Source: Hyphomicrobiales bacterium
Lineage (GTDB): Bacteria > Pseudomonadota > Alphaproteobacteria > Rhizobiales > Rhizobiaceae
Assembly: GCA_900471605.1 (NCBI GenBank)
Contig: UCEY01000009.1
Coordinates: 1 to 64,000, forward strand
DNA length: 64,000 nt
Direction of reading: 5' to 3'
Of the stretch, positions 53,920 to 62,992 are shown in pieces (within the stretch, counting starts at the first letter, position 1; each line of letters starts with the position of its first letter). The translations under genes were made by a program, and so were the position numbers. The notes under the pieces were generated by a model. It was not told the origin of the DNA. It saw only the letters and a program-made list of their open reading frames with translations, and did not search any database.

Positions 53920-55419
53920 ATGCCTTTTCTCAATTCGACCTTCGCACGATCCTCGCTGCTGATGCTTCTGCTCGGGGCGGGTGTCCTGGTGGCGATCGTG
54001 CTGTCCTCGTTCTTCCTCGCCCGGACGACGCAGGCCTATTTCCAGGACGTGGTCAAGCTGCGCGAGCTTCGCAGCGCCGCCGCCGACATCCAGCTTTTTC
54101 TGCGTGCGGCCGAATCCGGCCAGCGCGGTTACGTGCTGACGCAGGATCCCGAATTCCTGAAACCCTATACGACCGCAAGCGCGTTCATTCCGCGATTGCG
54201 CGAGCGGCTGAAGACATCCGCGGCCAATCTGGGCGGGATGCAGGTTCCGTTTGCCGAGCTCGATCCGCTGGTCGACGACAAGCTCGCCGAAATGCAGTCC
54301 ACGGTGGAGATGGTGCAGAAGGGCAATGCCGTCGGGGCGATCGAGGTCATTCGCGGCGCCTACGGCCGACAGCTGATGGAAGGTATAACCGCGATCCTCG
54401 GCAGGCTGATGCGCGACATGGACCGGCGCATCGAGGCGGGGATCGACGACCTCAACGATTCCGCGTCGGCGCTGCAATGGATCACCATCGGTGGCGGCCT
54501 GATGATCATCCTCGTTATCGGCGGCGCGATCCTGATCGTCGGACAGCATGTCCGTGCGCTCCAGCGGGCGCGTTCCGAGGTCGAGGAGCTCAATGCCGGG
54601 CTCGAGGAGCGCGTCAACGAGCGCTCCGAGGATCTGATCCAGGCCAATCGCGAGATCCAGCGCTATGCCTATATCGTCTCCCACGACCTGCGCGCGCCGC
54701 TGGTCAACATCATGGGCTTCACCAGCGAACTCGACGCGACGCTGAAATCGATCCGCACCTATGTCCTTGCCGACGGTGCGCCGCTGACCGAGAGCGAGGT
54801 GAGCGAAGCCCGCATCGCCGTCGAGGAGGACCTGCCGGAGGCGATCTCCTTCATCCGTTCGTCGACGAAGAAGATGGACGGGCTCATCAACGCCATCCTC
54901 AAGATTTCCCGCGACGGGCGGCGCGAACTGAAGCCGGAGCGGATCGATCTCGGGGAGTTGCTGGAGGCGACGGCCGCGAGCATCTATCACCAGGTCAGCG
55001 AGGCGGGCGGGGAGGTGAATATATCGGTCGATCAGGCGCGGGGCCTTATTACCGACCGATTTTCCATGGAACAGATTTTCGGCAATCTCTTCGACAATGC
55101 GGTAAAATACAAACATCCGGACCGGCCGCTCAGTCTTTCCGTCAAAGCCATGCCGATCGGCAGGGCCGCAATGAGAATAGAGGTTGCGGACAATGGCCGG
55201 GGTATTGCGCCGCAGGATCACGAGAGGGTTTTCGAGCTTTTCCGCCGCTCGGGAGTTCAGGATCAGCAGGGCGAGGGCATCGGGCTCGCGCATGTGCGTT
55301 CATTAGTTAGAAATTTAGGCGGCGAGATTACGGTGACATCCACATTGGGCGGCGGGACGACGTTCGTCATCCGGCTTCCGACGGATTTGTCACAGTATGT
55401 CAGGAGTAACGGGTCATGA
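53920..55419 (+). CDS. Sensor histidine kinase with CHASE3 domain
   Basis: 499 residues from ATG at 53920 (MPFLNSTFAR); the frame extends further but only through non-family sequence. TM1 (LLMLLLGAGVLVAIVLSSFF), a CHASE3-like periplasmic region (VKLRELRSAAADIQLFLRAA, ESGQRGYVLTQDPEFLKPY), TM2 (ITIGGGLMIILVIGGAILIV), a coiled coil, HisKA with His255 in YIVSHDLRAPLVNIMGF, and the ATPase with N-box NLFDNAVKYKHPDRP, DNGRGIAPQ and GEGIGLAHV. The loop between HisKA helices is unusually long (about 45 extra residues, ending EARIAVEEDLPEAISFIRSS). Coupled by a four-base overlap to a response regulator. Confidence 0.88.
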   Translation: MPFLNSTFARSSLLMLLLGAGVLVAIVLSSFFLARTTQAYFQDVVKLRELRSAAADIQLFLRAAESGQRGYVLTQDPEFLKPYTTASAFIPRLRERLKTSAANLGGMQVPFAELDPLVDDKLAEMQSTVEMVQKGNAVGAIEVIRGAYGRQLMEGITAILGRLMRDMDRRIEAGIDDLNDSASALQWITIGGGLMIILVIGGAILIVGQHVRALQRARSEVEELNAGLEERVNERSEDLIQANREIQRYAYIVSHDLRAPLVNIMGFTSELDATLKSIRTYVLADGAPLTESEVSEARIAVEEDLPEAISFIRSSTKKMDGLINAILKISRDGRRELKPERIDLGELLEATAASIYHQVSEAGGEVNISVDQARGLITDRFSMEQIFGNLFDNAVKYKHPDRPLSLSVKAMPIGRAAMRIEVADNGRGIAPQDHERVFELFRRSGVQDQQGEGIGLAHVRSLVRNLGGEITVTSTLGGGTTFVIRLPTDLSQYVRSNGS

Positions 55420-55859
55420 AGGCTGCCGGAAAAGAAGTCACCATCGTAATGATCGAGGATGACGAAGGTCATGCGCGTCTGATCGAAAAGAATGTCCGCC
55501 GCGCCGGCGTCAATAACGAGATCATTCCTTTTACGAACGGCAATACGGCTCTCGACTTTATTCTTGGCGCGGATCGTTCCGGAAACTCAAATCAGGACCG
55601 CCATCTGCTGATCCTTCTCGATCTCAACCTCCCGGATATGTCGGGTATTGACATCCTGGAGAAGGTGAAGTCCAACCCTCACTCAAAGCGTCTGCCGGTG
55701 GTCATCCTCACGACCACGGACGATGAGCGGGAGATCCAGCGCTGCTACGATCTCGGTGCCAACGTCTACATCACCAAGCCGGTGGACTATGACAGTTTTG
55801 CGCATGCCATCCGACAGCTCGGGCTGTTCTTTGCCGTGATGCAGATACCCGGACAATAA
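55416..55859 (+). CDS. Single-domain response regulator (Rcp1-like)
   Basis: 147 residues, receiver only. Acidic pair EDD at 14-16, phospho-acceptor Asp69 in LLDLNLPDMSG, Thr in VILTTTDDE and Lys121 in YITKPVD. The pattern with EDDEGHARLIEKNVRRAG is that of Rcp1-type regulators that partner phytochrome-like kinases. No output domain, so it acts by protein interaction or as a phosphorelay step. Its ATG overlaps the kinase stop (ATGA). Confidence 0.92.
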   Translation: MKAAGKEVTIVMIEDDEGHARLIEKNVRRAGVNNEIIPFTNGNTALDFILGADRSGNSNQDRHLLILLDLNLPDMSGIDILEKVKSNPHSKRLPVVILTTTDDEREIQRCYDLGANVYITKPVDYDSFAHAIRQLGLFFAVMQIPGQ

Positions 55860-55868
55860 CGAGACGCG

Positions 55869-56897
55869 ATGCCGCAAACCATACTCTATGTCGACGACGA
55901 CCTTGCGCTTGCTCGACTGGCCGAACGCCATTTCGGGCGCGCCGGCTATGAGGTCATCCATGCCGTCAACGCGGCATCGGCAATGGACGCGGTGGAAAAA
56001 GGCGGTATCGACGTCATCGTTCTCGATCACTACCTGAAGGCGGAAACCGGGCTCGACATCCTTCACAGGCTGAAAGACCAGGGCTCGACCATTCCCGTGA
56101 TCTACGTCACCGGTTCCAGCGACGCGACGATCGCCATCGACGCGCTGAAGAGCGGTGCGTCGGATTACGTCATCAAGACGGTCGGCGAGGAATTCTGGCC
56201 GTTGATGGAAAGCGCCATCGCGCAGGGGATCGCCAATGCGGAATTGCGGCGCGCCAAGGAAAAGGCCGATCAGGAGATCCGGCTTGGCAAGGAACGCGCC
56301 GAGGTTCTGCTCGCGGAAGTGAACCACCGGGTCGCCAACAGCCTGGCGCTGGTCGCGGCACTCATCCGCCTGCAGGTATCGAGCAGCAAGAGCGACGAGG
56401 TCAAGGCCGCCCTTTCCGAGACGCAGGCGCGCATTAGCGCGATCGCCGGCATGCACCGCAGCCTCTACACGTCCGACGACGTGCGGCATGTGGAGATGGA
56501 CAAATATCTCGGCACGCTGGTGCGCGAGGTCCAGGGCTCGGTCAATGACGACCAGGGACCGTCGATCCGCCTGAATGCCGAACCGCTGTCGTTGACCTCC
56601 GACCGTGCCGTCTCCGTCGGCATGATCGTCACGGAACTGCTGACCAACGCGCTGAAATACGCCTATCCGGCCGGCACCGAAGGCGAGGTGCGGGTGCTTC
56701 TCAACCGCCAGGACGAGGGCAGCGCGCTTCTCGCCGTCGAGGACGACGGTATCGGCTGGCGCGAGGGGGACACGCCCAAGGGCACCGGGCTCGGTAGCCG
56801 GATCGTCAAATCCATGGCCGCCACGCTCGGCTCGACGATCCACTATGTGCCTTCACCTTCCGGCACCCGCGCCGAACTGACGATCAGCCTTCACTAG
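55869..56897 (+). CDS. Hybrid: receiver domain followed by HisKA_2-type kinase
   Basis: 342 residues, in reverse order to the usual hybrid kinase. The receiver has DDD at 9-11, Asp53 in IVLDHYLKAETG and Lys in SDYVIKTVG. A coiled linker leads to a HisKA_2 domain with His153 in EVNHRVANSLALVAALIRLQ and an ATPase part (TELLTNALKYAYPAG, VEDDGIGW, GTGLGSRIVKSMA). Such proteins turn receiver phosphorylation into kinase activity, as in PhyR/EipA-type general stress relays. Nine bases after the previous gene, it probably belongs to the same phosphorelay. Membrane segments absent. Confidence 0.88.
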   Translation: MPQTILYVDDDLALARLAERHFGRAGYEVIHAVNAASAMDAVEKGGIDVIVLDHYLKAETGLDILHRLKDQGSTIPVIYVTGSSDATIAIDALKSGASDYVIKTVGEEFWPLMESAIAQGIANAELRRAKEKADQEIRLGKERAEVLLAEVNHRVANSLALVAALIRLQVSSSKSDEVKAALSETQARISAIAGMHRSLYTSDDVRHVEMDKYLGTLVREVQGSVNDDQGPSIRLNAEPLSLTSDRAVSVGMIVTELLTNALKYAYPAGTEGEVRVLLNRQDEGSALLAVEDDGIGWREGDTPKGTGLGSRIVKSMAATLGSTIHYVPSPSGTRAELTISLH

Positions 56898-57161
56898 GCT
56901 GACGAGCCGTGATCGGGGCCTTTTTGCCATGGTCCAAACCGTTCATTTTGTTCCAACCATTGCAATGCCGGCATGGCGACCCTATGATTTCCGGATGCGA
57001 GTGAAGGTGCATAGCTCCGAGGACCGGTCTCGGTTTTCGGAACTGTGCGCGAAACATCGCGAACGAGGCGCTTCCGGCGCAGTCGTGTTGATATGTGCCG
57101 ATCTCGCAATCGGTACATTCGTTTCGCGTGCAGGCATATTGTCCCAATTAAAGAGCTTCTC

Positions 57162-58445
57162 TTGTTAACCGAAATCCTTATCGTCATTGCCCTCACCGTC
57201 CTGAACGGTGTTCTCGCGATGTCGGAACTTGCCGTCGTCTCCTCCCGTCCGGTGCGGCTCCGGATCATGGCCGAACAGGGCAACCGTGGCGCGGCGACCG
57301 CCATCCGGCTTGCCGAAGATCCCGGCCGCTTCCTCTCCTCCGTCCAGATCGGCATCACCCTCGTCGGCGTGCTGTCCGGCGCATTCTCCGGCGCCACGCT
57401 CGGCGCGAGGCTGACCGCCTGGCTCGAAGCGCAGGGCATGGCCGAGAATGTCGCCGACTGGCTCGGCGTCGGCACCGTCGTCGTCGTCATTACCTATCTG
57501 TCGCTGATTGTCGGCGAACTGGTGCCGAAGCAGATCGCGCTCAGGGCCCCGGAAGCGGTGGCCGCCCGTGTCGCGCCGGCGATGAAGCTGCTCGCCACGG
57601 TCGGCGCACCGATCGTCTGGTTCCTCGATATTTCCGGTCGCCTCGTGCTCACCGTGCTTGGCCAGCGGGGCGAGTCGGGCGACCGCGTTACCGACGAGGA
57701 AATCCGCACCGTGCTTGCCGAGGCCCAGAGCGCCGGCGTGATCGAGACGGAAGAATCCGCGATGATCTCCGGCGTCATGCGGCTTGCCGACCGCACCGCG
57801 CGCGGCCTGATGACGCCACGCCGCGATGTCGAGGTGATCGATATCGAGGATGGCCCGGACGAAATCCGCGAGCAGCTTCGCGCCACCCAGCGCTCCCGCC
57901 TGCCTATCCGCAACGGCAGTTCGGACGAAATCCTCGGCACGCTGTTCGTCAAGGACGCCTATGACTTCATTGCCGGCGGCAAGATCCTCGATATCCGCAG
58001 CATCATGCGCGAGGCGCCCGTCGTCTCGGACCTGACCGGCGCGCTCGACGTCATCCAGGCGTTGCGCCGCGCGCCCGCCCATATGGTTCTGGTCTATGAC
58101 GAATACGGCCATTTCGAAGGCATCATCACCTCGGGCGACATTCTCGAGGCGATCACCGGCGTCTTCCAGGAGGACGAGGTCGAGGAACCGGCGATCGTAT
58201 CGCGCGACGACGGTTCGTTCCTGATCGCCGGCTGGATGCCGGTCGACGAATTCGCCGACCAGATGGGGTTCTCGCTCGGCGACGATCCGGGCTACGAGAC
58301 GGTCGCGGGCTTCGTGCTTGACGAGATGAAACGCCTGCCGGAACTCGGCGAAAGCTTCACCAAGAACGGCTGGACCTTCGAGGTCATCGATCTCGACGGA
58401 CGCCGTATCGACAAGCTCCTGGTCACGCGGTCGGACAAGGCATGA
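57162..58445 (+). CDS. CNNM/CorC-type transporter-associated protein (hemolysin family)
   Basis: 427 residues from TTG at 57162, which begins the first membrane helix (MLTEILIVIALTVLNGVLAMSELAVV; here shortened to LTEILIVIALTVLNG). The open frame goes on upstream but through unlikely sequence. Domains: DUF21 membrane part (residues 1-190), two CBS domains (TVLAEAQSAGVIETEESAMI precedes them; MTPRRDVEVIDIEDGPDE, SIMREAPVVSDLTGALDVIQ) and a C-terminal CorC/HlyC domain (DGSFLIAGWMPVDEF). Members affect magnesium or cobalt efflux. The stop overlaps the next start (ATGA). Confidence 0.85.
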   Translation: MLTEILIVIALTVLNGVLAMSELAVVSSRPVRLRIMAEQGNRGAATAIRLAEDPGRFLSSVQIGITLVGVLSGAFSGATLGARLTAWLEAQGMAENVADWLGVGTVVVVITYLSLIVGELVPKQIALRAPEAVAARVAPAMKLLATVGAPIVWFLDISGRLVLTVLGQRGESGDRVTDEEIRTVLAEAQSAGVIETEESAMISGVMRLADRTARGLMTPRRDVEVIDIEDGPDEIREQLRATQRSRLPIRNGSSDEILGTLFVKDAYDFIAGGKILDIRSIMREAPVVSDLTGALDVIQALRRAPAHMVLVYDEYGHFEGIITSGDILEAITGVFQEDEVEEPAIVSRDDGSFLIAGWMPVDEFADQMGFSLGDDPGYETVAGFVLDEMKRLPELGESFTKNGWTFEVIDLDGRRIDKLLVTRSDKA

Positions 58446-59044
58446 TGAACGTCTCGAAGACCAAGGCGGAGCTTCGCGCCGCGCGGCTTGCCGCGCGGGA
58501 CGCCATTCCGGCGGTCGAGCGGATCGAGAAGAGCCTTGCCCTTGCCTCGCACGGGGCGGAGGCAATCGGCATCGAGGGCGGCACGATCGTGTCGGGCTTC
58601 CTGCCGATCCGATCGGAAGTCGACGTGCGGCCGCTGATGGCCCATCTCCGGGACCTGGGCGCCCGGCTCTGCGTGCCCGTCATCCTCGACAAGCAGACCA
58701 TCGTCTTTCGCGAACTGGTGCGCGGCGCCGAACTGGTGGCCGGCGTGTTCGGCACGTTCGGGCCAGGGCCGGACGCGGCCGAACTTGAGCCGCAGGTCAT
58801 GCTGGTGCCGCTGTCGGTTTTCGACGCGGCGGGGCACCGGATCGGCTATGGTGGCGGTTATTACGACCGGGCGATCCACCGCCTGCAGCAAAAAGGCCTG
58901 GACCCGAAGCTGATCGGGATTGCCTTCGACTGCCAGGAAGTGGCATCAGTTCCCATTGAACCTCACGATATCAGACTAGACGCTGTCCTGACGGAGAGCG
59001 GTTACCGGCCCTTCGAAGACATGGGCCGCGCACGGATTGGATAA
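58442..59044 (+). CDS. 5-formyltetrahydrofolate cyclo-ligase
   Basis: 200 residues, YgfA family. It converts 5-formyl-THF to methenyl-THF using ATP. Motifs: RAARLAARDAIPAVERIEKS, FLPIRSEVDVRPLM, VPLSVFDAAGHRIGYGGGYYDRAI in two parts, with the ATP-binding GYGGGYYDR, and EPHDIRLDAVLTESG. In enterobacteria ygfA is next to the 6S RNA gene; here it is 6.6 kb further, after inserted signalling genes. Start ATG at 58442 or 58445. The next gene begins two bases after its stop. Confidence 0.92.
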   Translation: MMNVSKTKAELRAARLAARDAIPAVERIEKSLALASHGAEAIGIEGGTIVSGFLPIRSEVDVRPLMAHLRDLGARLCVPVILDKQTIVFRELVRGAELVAGVFGTFGPGPDAAELEPQVMLVPLSVFDAAGHRIGYGGGYYDRAIHRLQQKGLDPKLIGIAFDCQEVASVPIEPHDIRLDAVLTESGYRPFEDMGRARIG

Positions 59045-59046
59045 GA

Positions 59047-59871
59047 ATGCGCCTTTTGTTCCTGGGTGACATGGTGGGCAAGACCGGCCGCGTGGCGGTC
59101 TGGGAAAAGCTGCCTGGACTCGTCGCCGACCTGAAGCTCGATTTCGTCATCGTCAACGGCGAGAATGCCGCCGGCGGCTTCGGCATCACCGAGGATATCT
59201 TCCTCGAGACGATCAATGCCGGCGCCGACGTGGTGACCACTGGCAACCACGTCTGGGACCAGAAGGAGGCGGTGAGCTTCGCCGGCCGCCACGAGCAGTT
59301 CCTGCGCCCCGCCAACTATCCGGCTGGCACGCCCGGCAAGGGATCCGGCATCTTCTATGCCCGCAACGGCGCGCGCATCCTGGTCGCCAACATCATGGGC
59401 CGGGTGTTCATGCATCCCGAACTCGACGACCCCTTCAAGAGCGCCGAGGCGATCCTCGCGGCCGCACCTTTGAAGGAACAGGCGGACGCGATCATCTTCG
59501 ATTTCCACGCGGAAGCGACCAGCGAGAAGCAGTGTTTCGGGCATTTCGTCGACGGCCGCGCCAGCCTTGTCGTAGGCACCCACACGCATGTGCCGACCGC
59601 CGACTGCCAGATCCTCAACGGCGGCACCGGCTACATGTCGGATGCCGGCATGTGCGGCGACTACGACTCATCCCTCGGCATGGACAAGGAAGAGCCGCTC
59701 AACCGCTTCATCTCGAAAATGCCGAAGGGCCGTTTCGAGGCGGCGAGCGGACCCGCAACCATCTGCGGCCTCGGCATCGAGATTTCCGATACGACCGGGC
59801 TTGCGGAAAAGATCGAGCCGCTCAGGATCGGGCCACGGCTTGCCGAGACGATACCGTCGTTCTGGCGGTGA
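59047..59871 (+). CDS. YmdB-type metallophosphoesterase (TIGR00282)
   Basis: 274 residues. Metal-binding set: LFLGDMVGKTGRVAV (Asp), VIVNGENAAGG (Asn/Glu), TTGNHVWDQKE (Asn-His), FDFHAEATSEK and VVGTHTHVPTADCQI (His-x-His). The 260-280 residue length and the GENAAGGFGI segment match the YmdB family, cyclic-nucleotide phosphodiesterases acting on 2',3'-cAMP in Bacillus. Two bases after the cyclo-ligase gene, so cotranscribed with it. Convergent with the HNH gene; stops are 10 bp apart. Confidence 0.9.
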   Translation: MRLLFLGDMVGKTGRVAVWEKLPGLVADLKLDFVIVNGENAAGGFGITEDIFLETINAGADVVTTGNHVWDQKEAVSFAGRHEQFLRPANYPAGTPGKGSGIFYARNGARILVANIMGRVFMHPELDDPFKSAEAILAAAPLKEQADAIIFDFHAEATSEKQCFGHFVDGRASLVVGTHTHVPTADCQILNGGTGYMSDAGMCGDYDSSLGMDKEEPLNRFISKMPKGRFEAASGPATICGLGIEISDTTGLAEKIEPLRIGPRLAETIPSFWR

Positions 59872-59880
59872 AGCATGACC

Positions 59881-60207
59881 TCAGCGACGACGGTTGCTGC
59901 GTTTCGTGCCGTCGTAGAAGCCGGGCGGTTTCTTTGCGACCCAACTCGCGAATTTGCTGATCTCGGGATGGTCGAGAAGCGCCTCGATCGTCGAATACGA
60001 CTTTTCGAGTTCCGCCTCCGTGAACAGCGCATGGATCTGCCGGTGGCAGATGCGGTGGAGAAACTGCGTCGCCCGCCCGCCTCGGCTCTTGGGCACGAGA
60101 TGATGTTCGTCGCGCTGATCCTCCGGGATCAGCCGGCCGCATAAGGGGCATATCTCAGGCTCGGGCTGCTGATACCACGAGACGACGTCCTGTTTGTGCT
60201 TTCTCAT
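59881..60207 (-). CDS. Small HNH endonuclease-like protein
   Basis: 108 residues. A CPLCGR zinc-type knuckle, then DEHHLVPKSRGG and FLHRICHRQIHALF give the Cys/His order of HNH nucleases: the metal-binding His pair DEHH, and the C-terminal HRICHRQIH with the final His. A helical and basic tail (ending GTKRSNRRR) follows. Its ATG overlaps the stop of a nucleotidyltransferase-like gene (ATGA), so the two are coupled. Biological target unknown: a DNA repair or defence role is possible but not shown. Confidence 0.75.
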   Translation of the reverse strand: MRKHKQDVVSWYQQPEPEICPLCGRLIPEDQRDEHHLVPKSRGGRATQFLHRICHRQIHALFTEAELEKSYSTIEALLDHPEISKFASWVAKKPPGFYDGTKRSNRRR

Positions 60208-60800
60208 GATCCTTCACCGGCGATCCGCCTTTCGAATTCCGCGGTCGTCTTCACCGCATGGTCCAACACCGCTTCATAGATCAGCGCGCTCGGCACCGGC
60301 TTGCCGTTCTTCGGCGCGTTGGCGGCGAGTTCGGCCTTGATAGCGAGGATCGTTTCCCTCACCTCGTCGGTCAAGCGCGGCGGAAGCGTCTTCAGGTGTC
60401 CGAGATCCGGCTGGCGGTCCGGGTCGTCGACGAACCAGATGTCGAAATTCCAGTCCTCGCCCTTTTCCGTCCGATAGGTGACCGCGAGATAGAGGCCGTC
60501 CGGGTAGCTCTGCGGTTCGGCATTCCAGGCGCCGCTATCGTTGCGGTAGCGCACTGCGCCGACGCGGCTGTCGAGCATCAGTTCACCGGCGATCTCGGCG
60601 ACGGTCTTGCGGGTGGCGGGATCGAGCCTTTCGCAGATGACGGTGATGTCGATGTCGCGGCGGACCATCAGGGCGAGTGCGGAGCTTCCGACCCGCACCG
60701 GATTGCCGGCGGTGCGCAGCAGCGCGTCGAGATGCAGCGCGCCGACGATCGCATCCGCCTCGACCTGCAGTGCCGTCTGCCTTTCCAGTATGCCCGACAT
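60204..60800 (-). CDS. Nucleotidyltransferase-fold protein
   Basis: 198 residues from the start at 60800 (MSGILERQTAL). The nucleotidyltransferase signature is seen as VRVGSSALALMVRRDIDITV, i.e. G-S-x-A and R-x-D-I-D-I, supplying the two metal-binding Asp, and a later NFDIWFVDDPDR, which could give the third acid. The strand/helix context AVRYRNDSGAW and YLAVTYRTEKGEDW is consistent with the catalytic domain. The C-terminal half is helical (LTDEVRETILAIKAELA). It resembles minimal nucleotidyltransferases more than tRNA CCA or kanamycin enzymes. First gene of the pair with the HNH nuclease. Confidence 0.7.
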   Translation of the reverse strand: MSGILERQTALQVEADAIVGALHLDALLRTAGNPVRVGSSALALMVRRDIDITVICERLDPATRKTVAEIAGELMLDSRVGAVRYRNDSGAWNAEPQSYPDGLYLAVTYRTEKGEDWNFDIWFVDDPDRQPDLGHLKTLPPRLTDEVRETILAIKAELAANAPKNGKPVPSALIYEAVLDHAVKTTAEFERRIAGEGS

Positions 60801-60975
60801 GGTTCTCTCCGTGCGTCGAGAGGGGGTTACGTCTCGTATCGTGGGACCGGCGTCAAGTCTCAGGCAGACATGCGCTTTGACATTTGCGCCGCGAACAAGT
60901 AGGGACGGCGCAAGTTCGGCCGCGAATGTTGCGGCCACGGCGCATCGCGCGCGACAATCCGAAAGACAGATTTAG

Positions 60976-62934
60976 ATGACCGACTACAACGGCGCCGTTC
61001 CGGCGATCGCCAAGGCATTGGCGAAACGGGGCTATGTTACGCTGACCCCCGTCCAGAAATCCATGCTCGACCCGGCGCTGGCCTCTTCCGACGCGCTGGT
61101 TTCGGCACAGACCGGCTCGGGCAAGACCGTGGCCTTCGGGCTTGCGATCGCACCGACGCTGCTCGGCGAGGCGGAAAAGTTCGGTCCCGCGAGACAGCCG
61201 CTCGGTCTGGTCATCGCCCCGACCCGCGAGCTGGCGATGCAGGTGACCCGCGAGCTGGAATGGCTCTACGAGATGACCGGCGCGGTCATCACCAGCTGTG
61301 TCGGCGGCATGGATATCCGCAGCGAACGGCGCGCGCTCGAACGCGGCGCCCATATCGTCGTCGGCACGCCCGGCCGTCTCTGTGACCATATCCGCCGCAA
61401 CGCGCTCGACATGTCCGAGCTGAAAGTCGCGGTGCTCGACGAGGCGGACGAGATGCTCGACCTCGGTTTCCGCGAGGACCTCGAATTCATCCTGGAATCG
61501 GCGCCGGACGACCGGCGCACGCTGATGTTCTCGGCAACCGTGCCGGCCGCGATCGCCAAGCTCGCCAAGAGCTACCAGCGCGATGCGGTGCGCATCGCCA
61601 CCTCGGCCGAGGAAAAGCAGCATGTCGATATCGAATATCGCGCGCTCGCCGTCGCATCCGCCGACCGTGAAAATGCGATCATCAACGTGCTCCGCTATTA
61701 CGAAGCCACCAATGCGATCGTGTTCTGCTCGACCCGTGCGGCCGTCAACCATCTGACGGCGCGGTTCAACAACCGCAATTTCTCGGTCGTGGCGCTTTCC
61801 GGCGAACTGACGCAGAACGAGCGGACGCATGCGCTGCAGGCGATGCGCGATGGACGTGCCCGCGTCTGCATCGCCACCGACGTCGCCGCCCGCGGCATCG
61901 ACCTGCCGGGTCTCGACCTCGTCATCCATGCCGACCTGCCGACCAACCCGGAAACGCTGCTGCATCGCAGCGGCCGCACCGGCCGCGCCGGACGCAAGGG
62001 CATCAGCGCGCTGATCGTTCCGGTCAATGCCCGCCGCAAGGCCGAGCGTCTGCTGGGCGGCGCCGGCATCTCCGCCACCTGGGCCCGTCCGCCGTCCGCC
62101 GAGGAGGTGACGCGCCGCGACGACGAGCGTCTGCTGGCCGATCCGATCTTTGCCGAAAAGCCGCGCGAGGAAGAGCAGGATCTGATCGCCAAGCTGGTCG
62201 AGAGCCACGGCGCGGAAAAGCTGGCGGCTGCATTCGTCAATCTCTACCGCACCAAATATTCGGCACCCGAGGACCTGATCGAGATTTCGGTGCAGCAGGA
62301 TAGCCGCAAGCCGCGCGAGCGGGCAGGCGGCGAGGGCGATTTCCCGATGACGCCGCGCAGCCCGCGCGACGAGTTCGGCCCGACCGTGTGGTTCTCGCTG
62401 TCGGTCGGCCGCAAGCAGAATGCCGAGCCGCGCTGGCTGATCCCGATGCTCTGCCGCAACGGCAACGTCACCAAGCGCGAGATCGGTGCGATCAAGATGC
62501 AGCAGGACGAAACCTTCGTCGAGATTGCCGCCGATCACGCCGACGCCTTCATGCAGGCGATCGGCAAGGACAAGGCGCTGGAGCGCGGCATCCGCGTGAC
62601 GAGGCTGAACGGCGTGCCGGACCTCAGCCGTCCCGCGCCGGCCAAGCCCTATGCGAAGAAGTCCTACGACGACCGTCCCAAGGAGCCCTACGGTGACGAC
62701 CGGCCGAAGGGCAAGCCGCGGAAGAACACGTCCAATGCGGCTGGTCCGGCTGCCCCCTGGGCAAGCGAGCCGCGTGGCGACGGGAAGCCGTTCGGCAAGG
62801 AAGGCAAGCCCTTCAACAAGGATGCAAAACCGTTCCGCAAGGAGGGCCAGCCCTTCAAGAAGGACGACAAGCCTTTCAAAAAGAAGGACAAGCCGAAATC
62901 GGCCAACAAGAGCAATTTCGAGCGGCGGAAGTAG
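60976..62934 (+). CDS. DEAD-box RNA helicase with basic repeat tail
   Basis: 652 residues. Q motif and FxTPVQ-like start (GYVTLTPVQKSML), Walker A AQTGSGKT at 44-51, PTRELAMQV, VVGTPGRL, DEAD at 155-158, SAT at 186-188, ATDVAARGIDLPGLDLVIHA and HRSGRTGRAGR: all helicase motifs complete. A DbpA-type RNA-binding domain is likely at about 475-555 (FSLSVGRKQNAEPRWLIPML). The last 80 residues are Lys/Pro/Phe/Asp-rich with repeats KPFGKEG, KPFNKDA, KPFRKEG, QPFKKDD, KPFKKKD, an RNA-binding tail. It unwinds RNA, probably in ribosome assembly or cold response. Divergent from the NTase gene. Confidence 0.92.
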   Translation: MTDYNGAVPAIAKALAKRGYVTLTPVQKSMLDPALASSDALVSAQTGSGKTVAFGLAIAPTLLGEAEKFGPARQPLGLVIAPTRELAMQVTRELEWLYEMTGAVITSCVGGMDIRSERRALERGAHIVVGTPGRLCDHIRRNALDMSELKVAVLDEADEMLDLGFREDLEFILESAPDDRRTLMFSATVPAAIAKLAKSYQRDAVRIATSAEEKQHVDIEYRALAVASADRENAIINVLRYYEATNAIVFCSTRAAVNHLTARFNNRNFSVVALSGELTQNERTHALQAMRDGRARVCIATDVAARGIDLPGLDLVIHADLPTNPETLLHRSGRTGRAGRKGISALIVPVNARRKAERLLGGAGISATWARPPSAEEVTRRDDERLLADPIFAEKPREEEQDLIAKLVESHGAEKLAAAFVNLYRTKYSAPEDLIEISVQQDSRKPRERAGGEGDFPMTPRSPRDEFGPTVWFSLSVGRKQNAEPRWLIPMLCRNGNVTKREIGAIKMQQDETFVEIAADHADAFMQAIGKDKALERGIRVTRLNGVPDLSRPAPAKPYAKKSYDDRPKEPYGDDRPKGKPRKNTSNAAGPAAPWASEPRGDGKPFGKEGKPFNKDAKPFRKEGQPFKKDDKPFKKKDKPKSANKSNFERRK

Positions 62935-62992
62935 TCTGGAAGGCGATCGGATGTCGATCTAGCCGAATGTCCGCCAAGCCCCGCATCCTTTT

